DNA of 64,000 bases, from positions 143,186,501 through 143,250,500 of the forward strand of contig CM075651.1 in assembly GCA_037953625.1 (NCBI GenBank), read 5' to 3'. The notes beneath the pieces were generated by a model. That model searched no databases and had not been told where the DNA came from. It was given only the letters and a program-made list of their open reading frames with translations. Positions 31,211 through 42,253 of the stretch are shown one piece after another. The position numbers and the translations under genes are program-made. This DNA is from Crotalaria pallida (taxonomy: Eukaryota; Streptophyta; Magnoliopsida; Fabales; Fabaceae). Position 1 is the first letter of the stretch, and every line of letters starts with the position of its first letter.

Positions 31211-32787
31211 TGTGAATTCAATGCTCCTAATTATGTGGATTATGTTTTGATGATGACAAAATAATTAACAAATCATGCCTTGAAGATATTGCAACATCAA
31301 CATCAACAAGAAGTCAAGAAAAGAAGACAAGTGCCCAATCATTCTCAATCAAATATTAATTGTAAATTTCTAATTTATGTTGAGAGTGGTTGAGAGTGGG
31401 TAGAAATAGTTAGTCTCTTCTAGGAATAAATTTTTATATGTTTATTAAGTTGAGATTGACCAAAAATTAATACTTGAGAGGAAAAATAAAATTGAAAAAT
31501 AATTTTTCCCATATCTGATCAAAATACTCGAGTATTTTGAAAAAGACTCGAGTATACACTCGAGTATTTGTAGAAAAACTCGAGTATTTGTGCCAGGTCA
31601 GCAATTATGACCGTTAGTCTTGTTCGTGCACCAATTCACTCGTGACCGACCAAAAAGACTCGAGTTTTTACCAAAAGACTCGAGTATTTTTGTCCAGTCA
31701 GCAAAATTGAACGTTGGAGAAACTCAAAAACCCAATTGAGGGCATTTGAGTCTCATCCAACCCCAAGAGAGAATTCAGAACCTTATTGTAAAATTTCTCT
31801 TTGAATTTGTGCAAGAACAAACAAGACAACAACACATTATTGATCACAAGCTTTCATAATTTCCTTTTCTCAAGTGTTAATTCCCAAAAAGCTCAACTTC
31901 TCAATCATATTTTCATTTTATTCCAAGTTGAGTTTTAGGCCTCAATTCTTACATTGAGCTGTGCTTATTTGTGCTAATCCATTGTGAGATTAGTAATACA
32001 CATACAAAAAGCTTGATTATTCAAAGTCTTGGATTGTTCCCAAGCAAACCCTAAGTGGCTTAGGGTGTTGGAAGTCTTGAGAGGTTCTCAAGCACAAGAC
32101 TAGGAGGTTCCTAGCCCGGTGGAGTTTCTTGAAGGGAGTTCAAGGAAGCTTTGTGAAGAGTTCTTCAATCACCGGAATCAAATTGGGGTAGAAATCAAGA
32201 GTTTGGTACACTCTTGAAAGGGTTAGGTTGAGTGAGGCCATTCTCAAGCAATCCTTTGTAATTTCTAACAATTTGATTATTAGTAGAAACTCCTAAGTGA
32301 TTAGGAGGACTGGATGTAGCTCATTGTTGGAGTGAACCAGGATAAAATTGCTTGAGTGTTGGTTTATTGCTTTTAATCTACTTTCTAGCTCAATAGACTT
32401 AAGTCATTTCAATCAATTAGGATTTATACAATTAGGTAGCAAGTTCAAGGAATCTTTGTGTTTAAAAGTTATTTAGATTGCTTGCTATTCTGTTGGATAA
32501 GTTCCTGTTTATTATTGAATTGATTTGAGTTAAATTGCTGAATTTTCGTTTCTGGTTTTTCCCATATCTGATAGGAAAAACTCGAGTATTTCAGAAAAGA
32601 CTCGAGTTGTTCATCACTGAAAAACTCGAGTATTTCACAAAAGACTCGAGTATTTTGTGTCTGATTGCAGAAAATTCAGTCTTAGCTCCATTCTTCAATT
32701 ATCAATCGAAATATTTGGTATTAGTGCTTCAAAATACTATTCACCCCCCCTCTAGTATTTGCTTAGCCCGCTTGTTGGTTTCCAACA
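31211..32787 (+). repeat. Copia 5' LTR
   Basis: 1577 bp; differs from the 3' LTR at only about five places seen by eye, one of them a C-run length change near 32745. Contains ten ACTCGAGT palindromes in two clusters (31535-31690 and 32580-32650). Confidence 0.95.
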
Positions 32788-32789
32788 AG

Positions 32790-32801
32790 TGGTATCAGAG
32801 C
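32790..32801 (+). other. Copia primer-binding site
   Basis: TGGTATCAGAGC two bases after the LTR: complementary to the 3' end of plant initiator tRNA-Met, the standard primer of this superfamily. Confidence 0.92.
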
Positions 32802-32857
32802 TCGGTCGAAAGATCGAGTGTAACAACTTTTTCGAAAAAGATCCTTTTGGAAACTAA

Positions 32858-34636
32858 ATGGGCTCTAGCAATAACTTTGGTGGAGAAGGAGCTTCAATAA
32901 ACCGTCCTCCACTATTTAATGGTGAAGGATATGTTTATTGGAAAACTCGCATGAAAGTTTTTATTGAAGCAATTGATATGGATATTTGGGATGCAATTGA
33001 AAATGGTCCTTTCATTCCCAAAAAGAAAATAAATGATGAAATTGTTGAAATTCCAAGGAGTAGTTGGAATGATGATGAAAAGAGAAAAGTCTCATTTGAT
33101 TTAAAAGCTAAAAACATCATCTTTTCGGCTCTATCCCATGATGAATTTTATAGAGTTTCCCAATGTAAATCGGCAAAAGAAATGTGGGATACTTTGCAAG
33201 TCACACATGAGGGAACAAGTGAGGTTAGAGATGCAAGATTGAATTCTCTAACTCACGAATATGAATTGTTCCACATGTTGCCAAATGAAACCATTAGTGA
33301 CTTGCAAAAGCGATTCTCTCACATTGTTAATCATTTGATTTCCTTGGGAAAAGTATTTCGCAATGGTGAAACTACTAACAAAATTCTAAGATGTCTTGAT
33401 AGGAGTTGGCAACCCAAGGTAACCGCCATCAAGGAATCAAGAGACATAAATAGCATGGACTTAGCCACTTTGTTTGGCAAACTCCAAGAGCATGAGATGG
33501 AGCTTACAAGACTTGGGATGCATGAGGAATCAGACAAAAAGAAAAAGAGCATAGCACTCAAAGCTTCAACCAAAGCTACAAAAGAAGTTGAAGAATGCTC
33601 TACAAGTGGAGATTCCGATGGTGAACCAAATCAAGAAGAATTTGGGATGTTTGTGAAAAGATTCAACAAATTCTTCAAAGGGAAGAAAGGTGGATCTTCA
33701 TCCAATTTCAAGAGAACCAAAGACTCCAAACAAAGAGAAAAGAGTACCAATGATGGAGTTAAGTGTCATGAATGTGGAGGGGTTGGTCACATAAGAATGG
33801 AATGTGCCACATTCTTGAATAAGAATGACAAGAAGACCCAAGAGACCAAAGGGAAGCGTGCATACATCGTTTGGGATGCACCGGAGAAGAGCAATGAATC
33901 ATCTTCAAGTAGCTCCGGTGATGAAAATGCAAACCTTTGTCTCATGGCCAAGAACAATCATGAGTCCTCATCAAGAGCTAATCATGGCATGAGTGAAAGT
34001 GATGATGAGGTAACCTCTAGTTCTTCTTGTTCCTCTTCAAACTCCATTTCATATGATGATTTGCAAGAAGCCTACAATGAAATGTTAATTCAATTTAAAA
34101 GGCTTGCTAAAATTAATAAGGAAAAAGGAAAGAAAATTTTGGAGTTTCAACATGAAATTGATGAATTGCAAAAATCTATAAATGAGTTGAAACTTCAAAA
34201 TGAATCCTTGGAACTTATTAATTCTAGTCATCAAAGTGATTGTGCAAATCATGAGGAAATTATCACTTCATGTGAGAGATGTGATGATCTTGAAAAAGAA
34301 GTGAAAGAGTTGAAAAACAAACTCACAATCTCACATAGTGATAGAAACCTCAACCGGTTGTTGAACTCTCAAAGACATAATCACAACAAAACCGGTTTAG
34401 GATATGTTCATAAAAAGGACAAAAAGTACAAGGTGGTTGGAACATTTTCTAAGAAAAATTCATCAAAGAGACCAACTTGTACTTATTGTGGAAAAGTTGG
34501 ACATATCAACATTGAGTGCCACATTAAGAAGTTTGAAATGAAAAAGGGCACTTATATGTGGATTAAGAAGGGAGAAAGTCCCAACACTAACCCTAAGGGA
34601 CCCAACATTGTTTGGGTACCCAAAGTGAACAAGTGA
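32858..34636 (+). CDS. Copia Gag polyprotein
   Basis: 592 residues from ATG to TGA with no breaks. The N-terminal 230 residues form a UBN2/DUF4219-like capsid domain (YWKTRMKVFIEAIDMDIW; AKEMWDTLQVTHEGTSEV). Two CCHC zinc knuckles follow: CHECGGVGHIRMEC from residue 303 and CTYCGKVGHINIEC from residue 541. Between them lie Ser-rich acidic segments and a coiled coil at about residues 405-490. Two widely spaced knuckles and a long Gag are usual in SIRE-type elements. Gag packages the element RNA into particles. It stops 13 bases before the pol frame opens, in a different frame. Confidence 0.93.
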   Translation: MGSSNNFGGEGASINRPPLFNGEGYVYWKTRMKVFIEAIDMDIWDAIENGPFIPKKKINDEIVEIPRSSWNDDEKRKVSFDLKAKNIIFSALSHDEFYRVSQCKSAKEMWDTLQVTHEGTSEVRDARLNSLTHEYELFHMLPNETISDLQKRFSHIVNHLISLGKVFRNGETTNKILRCLDRSWQPKVTAIKESRDINSMDLATLFGKLQEHEMELTRLGMHEESDKKKKSIALKASTKATKEVEECSTSGDSDGEPNQEEFGMFVKRFNKFFKGKKGGSSSNFKRTKDSKQREKSTNDGVKCHECGGVGHIRMECATFLNKNDKKTQETKGKRAYIVWDAPEKSNESSSSSSGDENANLCLMAKNNHESSSRANHGMSESDDEVTSSSSCSSSNSISYDDLQEAYNEMLIQFKRLAKINKEKGKKILEFQHEIDELQKSINELKLQNESLELINSSHQSDCANHEEIITSCERCDDLEKEVKELKNKLTISHSDRNLNRLLNSQRHNHNKTGLGYVHKKDKKYKVVGTFSKKNSSKRPTCTYCGKVGHINIECHIKKFEMKKGTYMWIKKGESPNTNPKGPNIVWVPKVNK

Positions 34637-34649
34637 TTTCATATTGTAG

Positions 34650-37600
34650 GTGTGCCTTCGAACGGGAAAACAATTGTGGTATCTTGATAGTGGATGTTCG
34701 AAGCACATGACGGGAGATAAGCGGCACTTCATTGAGCTTACTCCAAAGGAAAAGGGTTATGTCACTTATGGGGACAACAACAAAGGCAAAATCCTTGGTA
34801 TTGGTAAAATCGGAAACTCTTCAAACTTGATTATTGATAATGTGCTCTATGTTCAAGGATTAGAACATAATCTCTTGAGCATAAGCCAATTATGTGATGT
34901 TGGTAATCATGTAGTTTTTACCTCTACCCATTGCCTCATTAAAAGTGACAAAGATGAATCAATCAAATTTGTTGGTAGAAGGTCAAATAATACTTACTTA
35001 GTTGATTTGAACAAAGTCACTTCTTTGGTCTCTACTTGTTTAGTGAGCAAAGAAAATGACACTTGGTTATGGCATCGTAGGACCGCTCATATAAATGTAA
35101 ACCAATTGAAGAAAATTCAATCTAAAGATCTAGTAGTTGGTTTACCAAAGCTAAATTTTTCTATTGAAGGTGTTTGTTCCCCTTGCAAGAAATGTAAACA
35201 AACTAAAAACACCTTTGGATCAAAAATGGTGATGTCCACATCAAGGCCATTAGAAATGCTTCATATGGACTTGTTTGGACCATCACAAGTAAAAAGCTTT
35301 GGTGGCAACTATTATGCATTGGTGATTGTTGATGACTTCTCTAGGTTTACTTGGACTTTATTTTTAACTACTAAGAGTGAGACCTACAAATCTTTTAAAC
35401 ATCATGTCAAACTTTTGCAAAACCAAGTGAATCAAAAAGTAATTATTATTCGTACCGATCATGGTGGTGAATTCGAAAACCACAAATTTGATAGATTTTG
35501 TGCTAAAAATGGTATTGAGCATCAATTCTCCGCACCAAGGACTCCGGAACAAAACGGAGTGGTAGAGCGGAAAAATAGGGTGCTAGAGGAACTTGCTAGA
35601 ACCATGTTAAATGATTCTCAAGTACCTCAATATTTTTGGGCCGATGCCGTCAATACGGCTTGTTATGTTTTAAATCGTATTTTGATAAGGCCCTCTTTGG
35701 ATAAAACCCCCTATGAACTTTACAAGGGAAGAAAGCCAAATATATCTCATTTTCATGTCTTCGGATGCCAAGTTTTTGTTTTAAATAATGGAAAAGAACA
35801 CCTTGGCAAGTTTGATTCCAAATCCGATGAAGGCATATTTTTAGGCTATTCTTCTCATAGTAAAGCTTATAGAATTTTCAATAAAAGAACTTTAACTATT
35901 GAGGAATCAATTCATGTGGTTTTTAATGAGTCTTTAAAAGAAGATAGTGTTTTATGTGATGCTAGTGAAGATGGCATTGACTTTTCGAAAGAAGAAAAAG
36001 AGAGAGAGAAATCAAAAGTTGATGAAGGAGAAGTAAGGGAAGAACTTCCTCCAACTTGGAAATCGGTCAAGGCTCATCCTATAGACAAAGTCATAGGAGA
36101 TATGTCAAAGGGAGTACTTACTCGTAGGTCTATTCAAAACATTTGCCACTATGTCTCATTTGTTTCTCAAATTGAACCCGATTCAATTAAAAAGGCCATT
36201 GAGGATGATCATTGGGTTCTTGCTATGCAAGAAGAATTAAACCAATTTGAAAGAAATGAAGTTTGGGATCTAGTCCCTAAACCCGATGATCATACCATAA
36301 TTGGTACTAAATGGATTTATAGAAACAAACTTGATGAATCCGGGTTGATTATAAGAAACAAAGCTAGACTAGTAGCTCAAGGGTACAACCAAGAGGAAGG
36401 TATCGATTATGATGAGACCTTTGCTCCGGTTGCACGTCTTGAAGCAATCCGAATTTTACTTGCTTATGCTTCAATCATGAAATTCACTTTATATCAAATG
36501 GATGTTAAAAGTGCTTTCTTGAATGGGTTTATAAATGAAGAAGTGTATGTCAAACAACCCCCCGGTTTTGAAAATAGTGAATTTCCAAACCATGTTTATA
36601 AATTGAAAAAGGCACTCTATGGATTGAAACAAGCTCCTAGAGCTTGGTATGATCGATTGAGTTCCTTTCTATTAGAAAACAAGTTTCAAAGAGGGAAGGT
36701 TGATAATACATTATTTATTTATAAAACCAAGGATGACATTTTGTTAGTACAAATCTATGTTGATGATATCATTTTCGGTGCTACTAACGTGTCTCTTTGT
36801 AGAAAGTTTTCAAATTTGATGAAAAAGGAATTTGAAATGTCAATGATGGGAGAACTCAAGTTCTTCCTAGGCTTACAAATAAAGCAAGTCAAGGAGGGGA
36901 TATTTGTGCATCAAGGGAAATATTGCAAAGAGCTCCTTGAAAAATTCGGATTGGACAAGTGCAAGGAAGCCTACACTCCAATGAGCACATCATGCTACCT
37001 AGACAAGGATGAACAAGGTACACCGGTTGATGTTAGTAAGTATAGGGGTATGATAGGTAGTCTCCTATATCTCACTGCATCTAGACCGGATATTATGTTT
37101 AGTGTATGCATGTGTGCTAGATTTCAAGCTAATCCTAAAGAATCTCACCTATCCGCGGTTAAACATATATTTAAGTATCTAAAAGGAACAATTAACACTG
37201 GTTTATGGTATCCTGCTGATGCCAATCTTAGTTTAGTTGGTTACTCGGATTCCGACTTCGCGGGATGCAAGCTTGATCGCAAAAGCACCAGTGGTACTTG
37301 CCATTTCTTGGGAAGTTCATTGGTGTCATGGTTTTCTAAAAAGCAAGCTTGTGTCGCTCTTTCTACCGCCGAAGCGGAATATATCGCAGCCGGTAGTTGT
37401 TGTGCTCAACTGTTATGGATGAAACAACAATTATCGGATTTTGGTTTGAAACTTGAAAATATTCCGATTAGATGCGATAACACGAGTGCAATCAATTTGA
37501 CTAAGAATCCGGTGTATCACTCAAGAACTAAACACATTGAAATAAGACATCATTTTTTAAGAGATCATGTACAAAAGGGTGATTGCACAATTGAATTTGT

Positions 37601-37709
37601 TAGTACCACAAATCAATTAGCCGACATTTTTACAAAACCTCTACCAAGGGACACCTTTTATCATATTATGAGAGAACTTGGTATTTTAGATGAAGCTAAT
37701 ATAGGCTAA
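34650..37709 (+). CDS. Copia Pol polyprotein: protease, integrase, reverse transcriptase, RNase H
   Basis: 1019 codons, uninterrupted. Order: aspartic protease with DSG at residues 13-15; GAG-pre-integrase zinc region beginning WHRRTAH at 141; integrase with TDHGGEFEN at 269-277 and a PEQNGVVERKN block; RVT_2 reverse transcriptase with YVDD at 703-706; RNase H with the CDNTSAINL block (D943) and the HIEIRHHFLRD end motif. This protease-integrase-RT order defines copia. There is no ATG at the start: the frame opens with GTG right after an in-frame TAG (34647-34649), so Pol must come from a Gag-Pol recoding event, splicing or internal initiation. All catalytic motifs are present. Confidence 0.94.
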   Translation: MCLRTGKQLWYLDSGCSKHMTGDKRHFIELTPKEKGYVTYGDNNKGKILGIGKIGNSSNLIIDNVLYVQGLEHNLLSISQLCDVGNHVVFTSTHCLIKSDKDESIKFVGRRSNNTYLVDLNKVTSLVSTCLVSKENDTWLWHRRTAHINVNQLKKIQSKDLVVGLPKLNFSIEGVCSPCKKCKQTKNTFGSKMVMSTSRPLEMLHMDLFGPSQVKSFGGNYYALVIVDDFSRFTWTLFLTTKSETYKSFKHHVKLLQNQVNQKVIIIRTDHGGEFENHKFDRFCAKNGIEHQFSAPRTPEQNGVVERKNRVLEELARTMLNDSQVPQYFWADAVNTACYVLNRILIRPSLDKTPYELYKGRKPNISHFHVFGCQVFVLNNGKEHLGKFDSKSDEGIFLGYSSHSKAYRIFNKRTLTIEESIHVVFNESLKEDSVLCDASEDGIDFSKEEKEREKSKVDEGEVREELPPTWKSVKAHPIDKVIGDMSKGVLTRRSIQNICHYVSFVSQIEPDSIKKAIEDDHWVLAMQEELNQFERNEVWDLVPKPDDHTIIGTKWIYRNKLDESGLIIRNKARLVAQGYNQEEGIDYDETFAPVARLEAIRILLAYASIMKFTLYQMDVKSAFLNGFINEEVYVKQPPGFENSEFPNHVYKLKKALYGLKQAPRAWYDRLSSFLLENKFQRGKVDNTLFIYKTKDDILLVQIYVDDIIFGATNVSLCRKFSNLMKKEFEMSMMGELKFFLGLQIKQVKEGIFVHQGKYCKELLEKFGLDKCKEAYTPMSTSCYLDKDEQGTPVDVSKYRGMIGSLLYLTASRPDIMFSVCMCARFQANPKESHLSAVKHIFKYLKGTINTGLWYPADANLSLVGYSDSDFAGCKLDRKSTSGTCHFLGSSLVSWFSKKQACVALSTAEAEYIAAGSCCAQLLWMKQQLSDFGLKLENIPIRCDNTSAINLTKNPVYHSRTKHIEIRHHFLRDHVQKGDCTIEFVSTTNQLADIFTKPLPRDTFYHIMRELGILDEANIG

Positions 37710-39034
37710 TTGCATTGTGTGTCATTTTTGGAAAATCACCATATTAGTCTTACTCTAATGTGTTATTGATTCTTAGTTAAATTGTCCTTGATGATATTTG
37801 AAATTGTATATGTTAATTGTGTGTGATTCTGTACTGTATTCCAAGTTGGTAGTGAAGCATTTGTGTTTGATTTGTGTTTGGTCTTTTAAAACTGAGTTTT
37901 TACTTTCTGTTCTGTCAAAATACTCGAGTTTTTCCAAAAACACTCGAGTATTTTAATTCAAAATTAAATCAGTTTTAAATTGAAAAAGTTTTTAATCAGG
38001 GTCTGATAAAAATACTCGAGTGTTTCTAAAAACACTCGAGTCTTTATTAAAATACTCGAGTGTTTTTCAAAACACTCGAGTCTTTCGAAACCCCCAATTT
38101 TTGAACTTTCAGACCAAACTCGAGTATTTTCCAAAAAAACTCGAGTATTTTGAGTTTTCCTGAAATTTGAACTTTCGGACCAAAGTCGAGTTTTTCAATT
38201 TTTACTCGACTTTTCTGGGGAAATCTGGGCTGAGTCACGACCGACTCGAATATATTTTGAACTGTTTATATATACTCTCAGACTCAAGTTTTTTTTTTGC
38301 GACCCTCTTCTCTCTCGGTTTTCTCATATCTCTCTCCTCAAAACTCAGATTTTCCTCAAAGTTTTGTCAAATCTTACTAGTTTTTCATCCTCTAAACTCT
38401 TCTCTCGGTTTTATCCTCCTCCAGATGCTCCAGCTCCTTCGATGTTTTGATGATGTTGACCTTTGGATTTTATCTTAGTTTTCATTCTGTTTTTATCATA
38501 TTGGTCTTTGTTACATTTTCTGTATTTTGAGAACTTGGTGTTTTGAGACTTTGGGTTTCTTATTGCACCTTTGATTTGGACCATTTATGATGTTTTTATG
38601 TTAATGAATTTGGTCTTCATTATGATGTTTGTGCAAAGCTTCAGGGGGAGCTCTTTATCGTTATTATATCTCCGTTTTATTTGCATAGTTGGTTATGGGG
38701 TTTTCCGATTATGCACCTCTCCTCCCTTGATCTTTTTCTAAATTGTTACATCTTTTTGGCGTATGACAAAAAGGGGGAGAGATATTACACTTGTCTTGTC
38801 TTGATATTGTTGCACCTAAAATCTCTAATTATGGTATATACTCTGATAATTGTTAAATTCTCTAATACCATAGGCTTGGTGCTAAAATTAAATTGTCATA
38901 ACATCTTGCTCAAGCTTAATTTTTAGATAGGTGAAAAGTATCATATAGTGAGGGGGAGTTGCATCTCCAAGTGGATCAAGCTTAACAAATGGATCAAGTG
39001 TTAATTATTTTGTCATCACCAAAAAGGGGGAGAT
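37710..39034 (+). other. Copia 3' non-coding region with ACTCGAGT array and repeated polypurine tracts
   Basis: Eight exact ACTCGAGT palindromes lie at 37922-38146, followed by decayed relatives. Polypurine tracts with GGGGGAG occur at about 38644, 38771, 38952 and 39022-39033; the last directly precedes the 3' LTR and would prime plus-strand synthesis. No open frame longer than about 100 codons, so no envelope-like gene. Confidence 0.85.
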
Positions 39035-40610
39035 TGTGAATTCAATGCTCCTAATTATGTGGATTATGTTTTGATGATGACAAAATAATTAACAAATCAT
39101 GCCTTGAAGATATTGCAACATCAACATCAACAAGAAGTCAAGAAAAGAAGACAAGTGCCCAATCATTCTCAATCAAATATTAATTGTAAATTTCTAATTT
39201 ATGTTGAGAGTGGTTGAGAGTGGGTAGAAATAGTTAGTCTCTTCTAGGAATAAATTTTTATATGTTTATTAAGTTGAGATTGACCAAAAATTAATACTTG
39301 AGAGGAAAAATAAAATTGAAAAATAATTTTTCCCATATCTGATCAAAATACTCGAGTATTTTGAAAAAGACTCGAGTATACACTCGAGTATTTGTAGAAA
39401 AACTCGAGTATTTGTGCCAGGTCAGCAATTATGACCGTTAGTCTTGTTCGTGCACCAATTCACTCGTGACCGACCAAAAAGACTCGAGTTTTTACCAAAA
39501 GACTCGAGTATTTTTGTCCAGTCAGCAAAATTGAACGTTGGAGAAACTCAAAAACCCAATTGAGGGCATTTGAGTCTCATCCAACCCCAAGAGAGAATTC
39601 AGAACCTTATTGTAAAATTTCTCTTTGAATTTGTGCAAGAACAAACAAGACAACAACACATTATTGATCACAAGCTTTCATAATTTCCTTTTCTCAAGTG
39701 TTAATTCCCAAAAAGCTCAACTTCTCAATCATATTGTCATTTTATTCCAAGTTGAGTTTTAGGCCTCAATTCTTACATTGAGCTGTGCTTATTTGTGCTA
39801 ATCCATTGTGAGATTAGTAATACACATACAAAAAGCTTGATTATTCAAAGTCTTGGATTGTTCCCAAGCAAACCCTAAGTGGCTTAGGGTGTTGGAAGTC
39901 TTGAGAGGTTCTCAAGCACAAGACTAGGAGGTTCCTAACCCGGTGAAGTTTCTTGAAGGGAGTTCAAGGAAGCTTTGTGAAGAATTCTTCAATCACCGGA
40001 ATCAAATTGGGGTAGAAATCAAGAGTTTGGTACACTCTTGAAAGGGTTAGGTTGAGTGAGGCCATTCTCAAGCAATCCTTTGTAATTTCTAACAATTTGA
40101 TTATTAGTAGAAACTCCTAAGTGATTAGGAGGACTGGATGTAGCTCATTGTTGGAGTGAACCAGGATAAAATTGCTTGAGTGTTGGTTTATTGCTTTTAA
40201 TCTACTTTCTAGCTCAATAGACTTAAGTCATTTCAATCAATTAGGATTTATACAATTAGGTAGCAAGTTCAAGGAATCTTTGTGTTTAAAAGTTATTTAG
40301 ATTGCTTGCTATTCTGTTGGATAAGTTCCTGTTTATTATTGAATTGATTTGAGTTAAATTGCTGAATTTTCGTTTCTGGTTTTTCCCATATCTGATAGGA
40401 AAAACTCGAGTATTTCAGAAAAGACTCGAGTTGTTCATCACTGAAAAACTCGAGTATTTCACAAAAGACTCGAGTATTTTGTGTCTGATTGCAGAAAATT
40501 CAGTCTTAGCTCCATTCTTCAATTATCAATCGAAATATTTGGTATTAGTGCTTCAAAATACTATTCACCCTCCTCTAGTATTTGCTTAGCCCGCTTGTTG
40601 GTTTCCAACA
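39035..40610 (+). repeat. Copia 3' LTR
   Basis: 1576 bp, nearly identical to the 5' LTR; the match implies a recent insertion. Confidence 0.95.
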
Positions 40611-40962
40611 GTGGCGACGGTGGCATGGGCGGTGGCTGCGGCGCCCATGGTGGCTGCCGCCGCTGTAAGGAGAGAGCAGAGGAAGATGAAGAAGAAGAAG
40701 AATGGGGAATATTCTTTGAATATTAAGATAAAGGACCAAAGTGAATATAATAAATAAGATAAATGACCAATTGTGCAATTAAGCCTAGAAGGAGGAATAT
40801 TCTTGGAATATTCCTTCTCATTTAACTTATTTTAACGGAAGGACCAAACTGAATCTTAAAAAAAATATAAAGGACCAGTAAATTGCAAAAAAAAGATAAA
40901 GGACCAAAGTGAATCTAATAAATAAGATAAATGACCAATTATGCAATTAAGCATTTTTATAA

Positions 40963-42112
40963 TGATTGTGATGATGTGTCAAAATTTGTTGAATGGGTGC
41001 TCAAGCATTGATTTTTAGATTCCTAAACATTGAGCTGATGAACTTAAATTCGTAGGTTTGAATGCTCAGGTACTGAATGTTTGGTGCTTGAGCACCAACT
41101 TGTTTGATGCTTTCAAACTCCTTGATGCTTGGATGCTCAAGCACCGAAAGTTGGGTGTTCGAGCACTCGTTAGATAGTAACTTCAATATCTCACAGGTGC
41201 TTGGATGCTTAGACACTTAATATTAGATGCTTAAGCACTAATCGCTTGACTCAAACTTCAAACTTTTAAGTGCTTGAATGCTAAAGTATGGAATGTTGGA
41301 TGCTTGAACATTGTCTATTACACTTTTTCTTCACCTTTAAACTTTCCAATATTATCCAAAATTTCATTTTAACTCTTCAACACCATTTTAATCATTTCTT
41401 GCCAAAACCAACCAAAAGGCAAAGAATATATCACCTTTACAAAAATAAACCACTTAATTCTAAAAAATTTCATTAAGAACAATAAAACAAACAATTAACA
41501 AAAATTAAACCATCGATAACTTTAAAATATCACTTTTAACACAATTATCATGGACACAAACCATTGAACAATTCTCTCACCTTTTCATGAACTCCATCAA
41601 CTTTACATTGTACATACTGTTTGATGGTTTGACCAAAACGTGTGGCATTTTCTGAAATAAGAAGTCCCTCTCTTCACAACTCAAACCATTGCGACATGCA
41701 TTACAAAGCACAGCTCACCTGCACCATCAAATGAATCATTACGTGAACGAGACCGGCTCCTTCTCATTCGTCCACCATTTGGCAAACCGTGTCTATGAAA
41801 ATTTTACACCTTCTTAAAACAATATTCATGACAACAAACCACTCATAAACTAAACAACAAACAAATACATAAAATAAATCATCCAATAACCCCAATCTAA
41901 GCAACTATTAATTCACGAAACATAATGATAGCCACTTCTAAAATGATCATCATGAATAAAGAAATGAATTTATTCTTACATCCTTGCTTCTAAATCTTAT
42001 CAAAGAAGCATCTTGGAAAGTTTCTTATCCTAAAGCATCATAAATTAAAAAAATGAAATTAAAAGCAAAAGGACAAAAAAGGACACCCTGTTTTTTCTTT
42101 TCCCCCCACTCT
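40963..42112. other. Intergenic DNA upstream of the PME gene
   Basis: At 41000-41320 a degenerate motif (GATGCTTGAGCAC and variants) recurs about a dozen times at irregular spacing and in both orientations. The rest is AT-rich with no gene. It would contain the PME promoter. Confidence 0.6.
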
Positions 42113-42120
42113 TATATAAA
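42113..42120 (+). promoter_or_regulatory. TATA box of the pectin methylesterase gene
   Basis: TATATAAA about 135 bases before the start codon, followed by a C/A-rich leader typical of plant 5' UTRs. Confidence 0.75.
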
Positions 42121-42253
42121 GCAAAGCACCCAAAGTTCCAAAAACCCAAAACCCAACCTCAAACCTTTTAACACTCCCACATCACTTACACACTTCCACA
42201 CTTACATTGCCAAACAGCAAAAAAAAAAATAAAAAATATTCATTTATTTATTT

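Larger units (their letters stand above)
31211..40610 (+). mobile_element. Complete Ty1/copia retrotransposon (SIRE/Maximus-like), 9.4 kb
   Basis: Two near-identical long terminal repeats (31211-32787 and 39035-40610) begin TGTGAATTCA and end TTTCCAACA. They are flanked by the perfect 5-bp duplication GTGGC (31206-31210 and 40611-40615). Inside are a primer-binding site, gag, pol, a 1.3-kb non-coding 3' region with several polypurine tracts, and no envelope-like frame. Long LTRs, a large Gag and repeated polypurine tracts suit the SIRE/Maximus lineage. Confidence 0.95.
30640..40953. mobile_element. Mutator-like element (about 0.9 kb) split by a copia retrotransposon
   Basis: The left part (30640-31210) and right part (40611-40953) are inverted copies over about 300 bp, starting GGCTTAATTGCATAATTGG and ending with the inverse. 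The 9-bp sequence TTTTTATAA lies directly outside both ends (30631-30639 and 40954-40962). Removing the copia insertion and its 5-bp duplication leaves about 909 bp. The interior next to the copia is GC-richer (ATGGGCGGTGGCTGCGGC), perhaps captured coding DNA. No transposase. Confidence 0.85.

Noticed and set aside
31535..32660. Regularly spaced ACTCGAGT copies as a CRISPR-like array
   Set aside because: Units are only 8 bp, spacing is irregular and the array lies in a eukaryotic LTR.
32790..32801. tRNA-like match after the copia LTR as a tRNA gene
   Set aside because: Only the 12-base primer-binding complement is present; no cloverleaf.
37710..39034. Envelope-like gene downstream of copia pol, known from some SIRE relatives
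   Set aside because: No open frame longer than about 100 codons and no transmembrane or coiled-coil protein in any plus frame.
41000..41320. Recurring GATGCTTGAGCAC-like motif as a satellite
   Set aside because: Copies are degenerate, irregularly spaced and in mixed orientation; no fixed period could be assigned.
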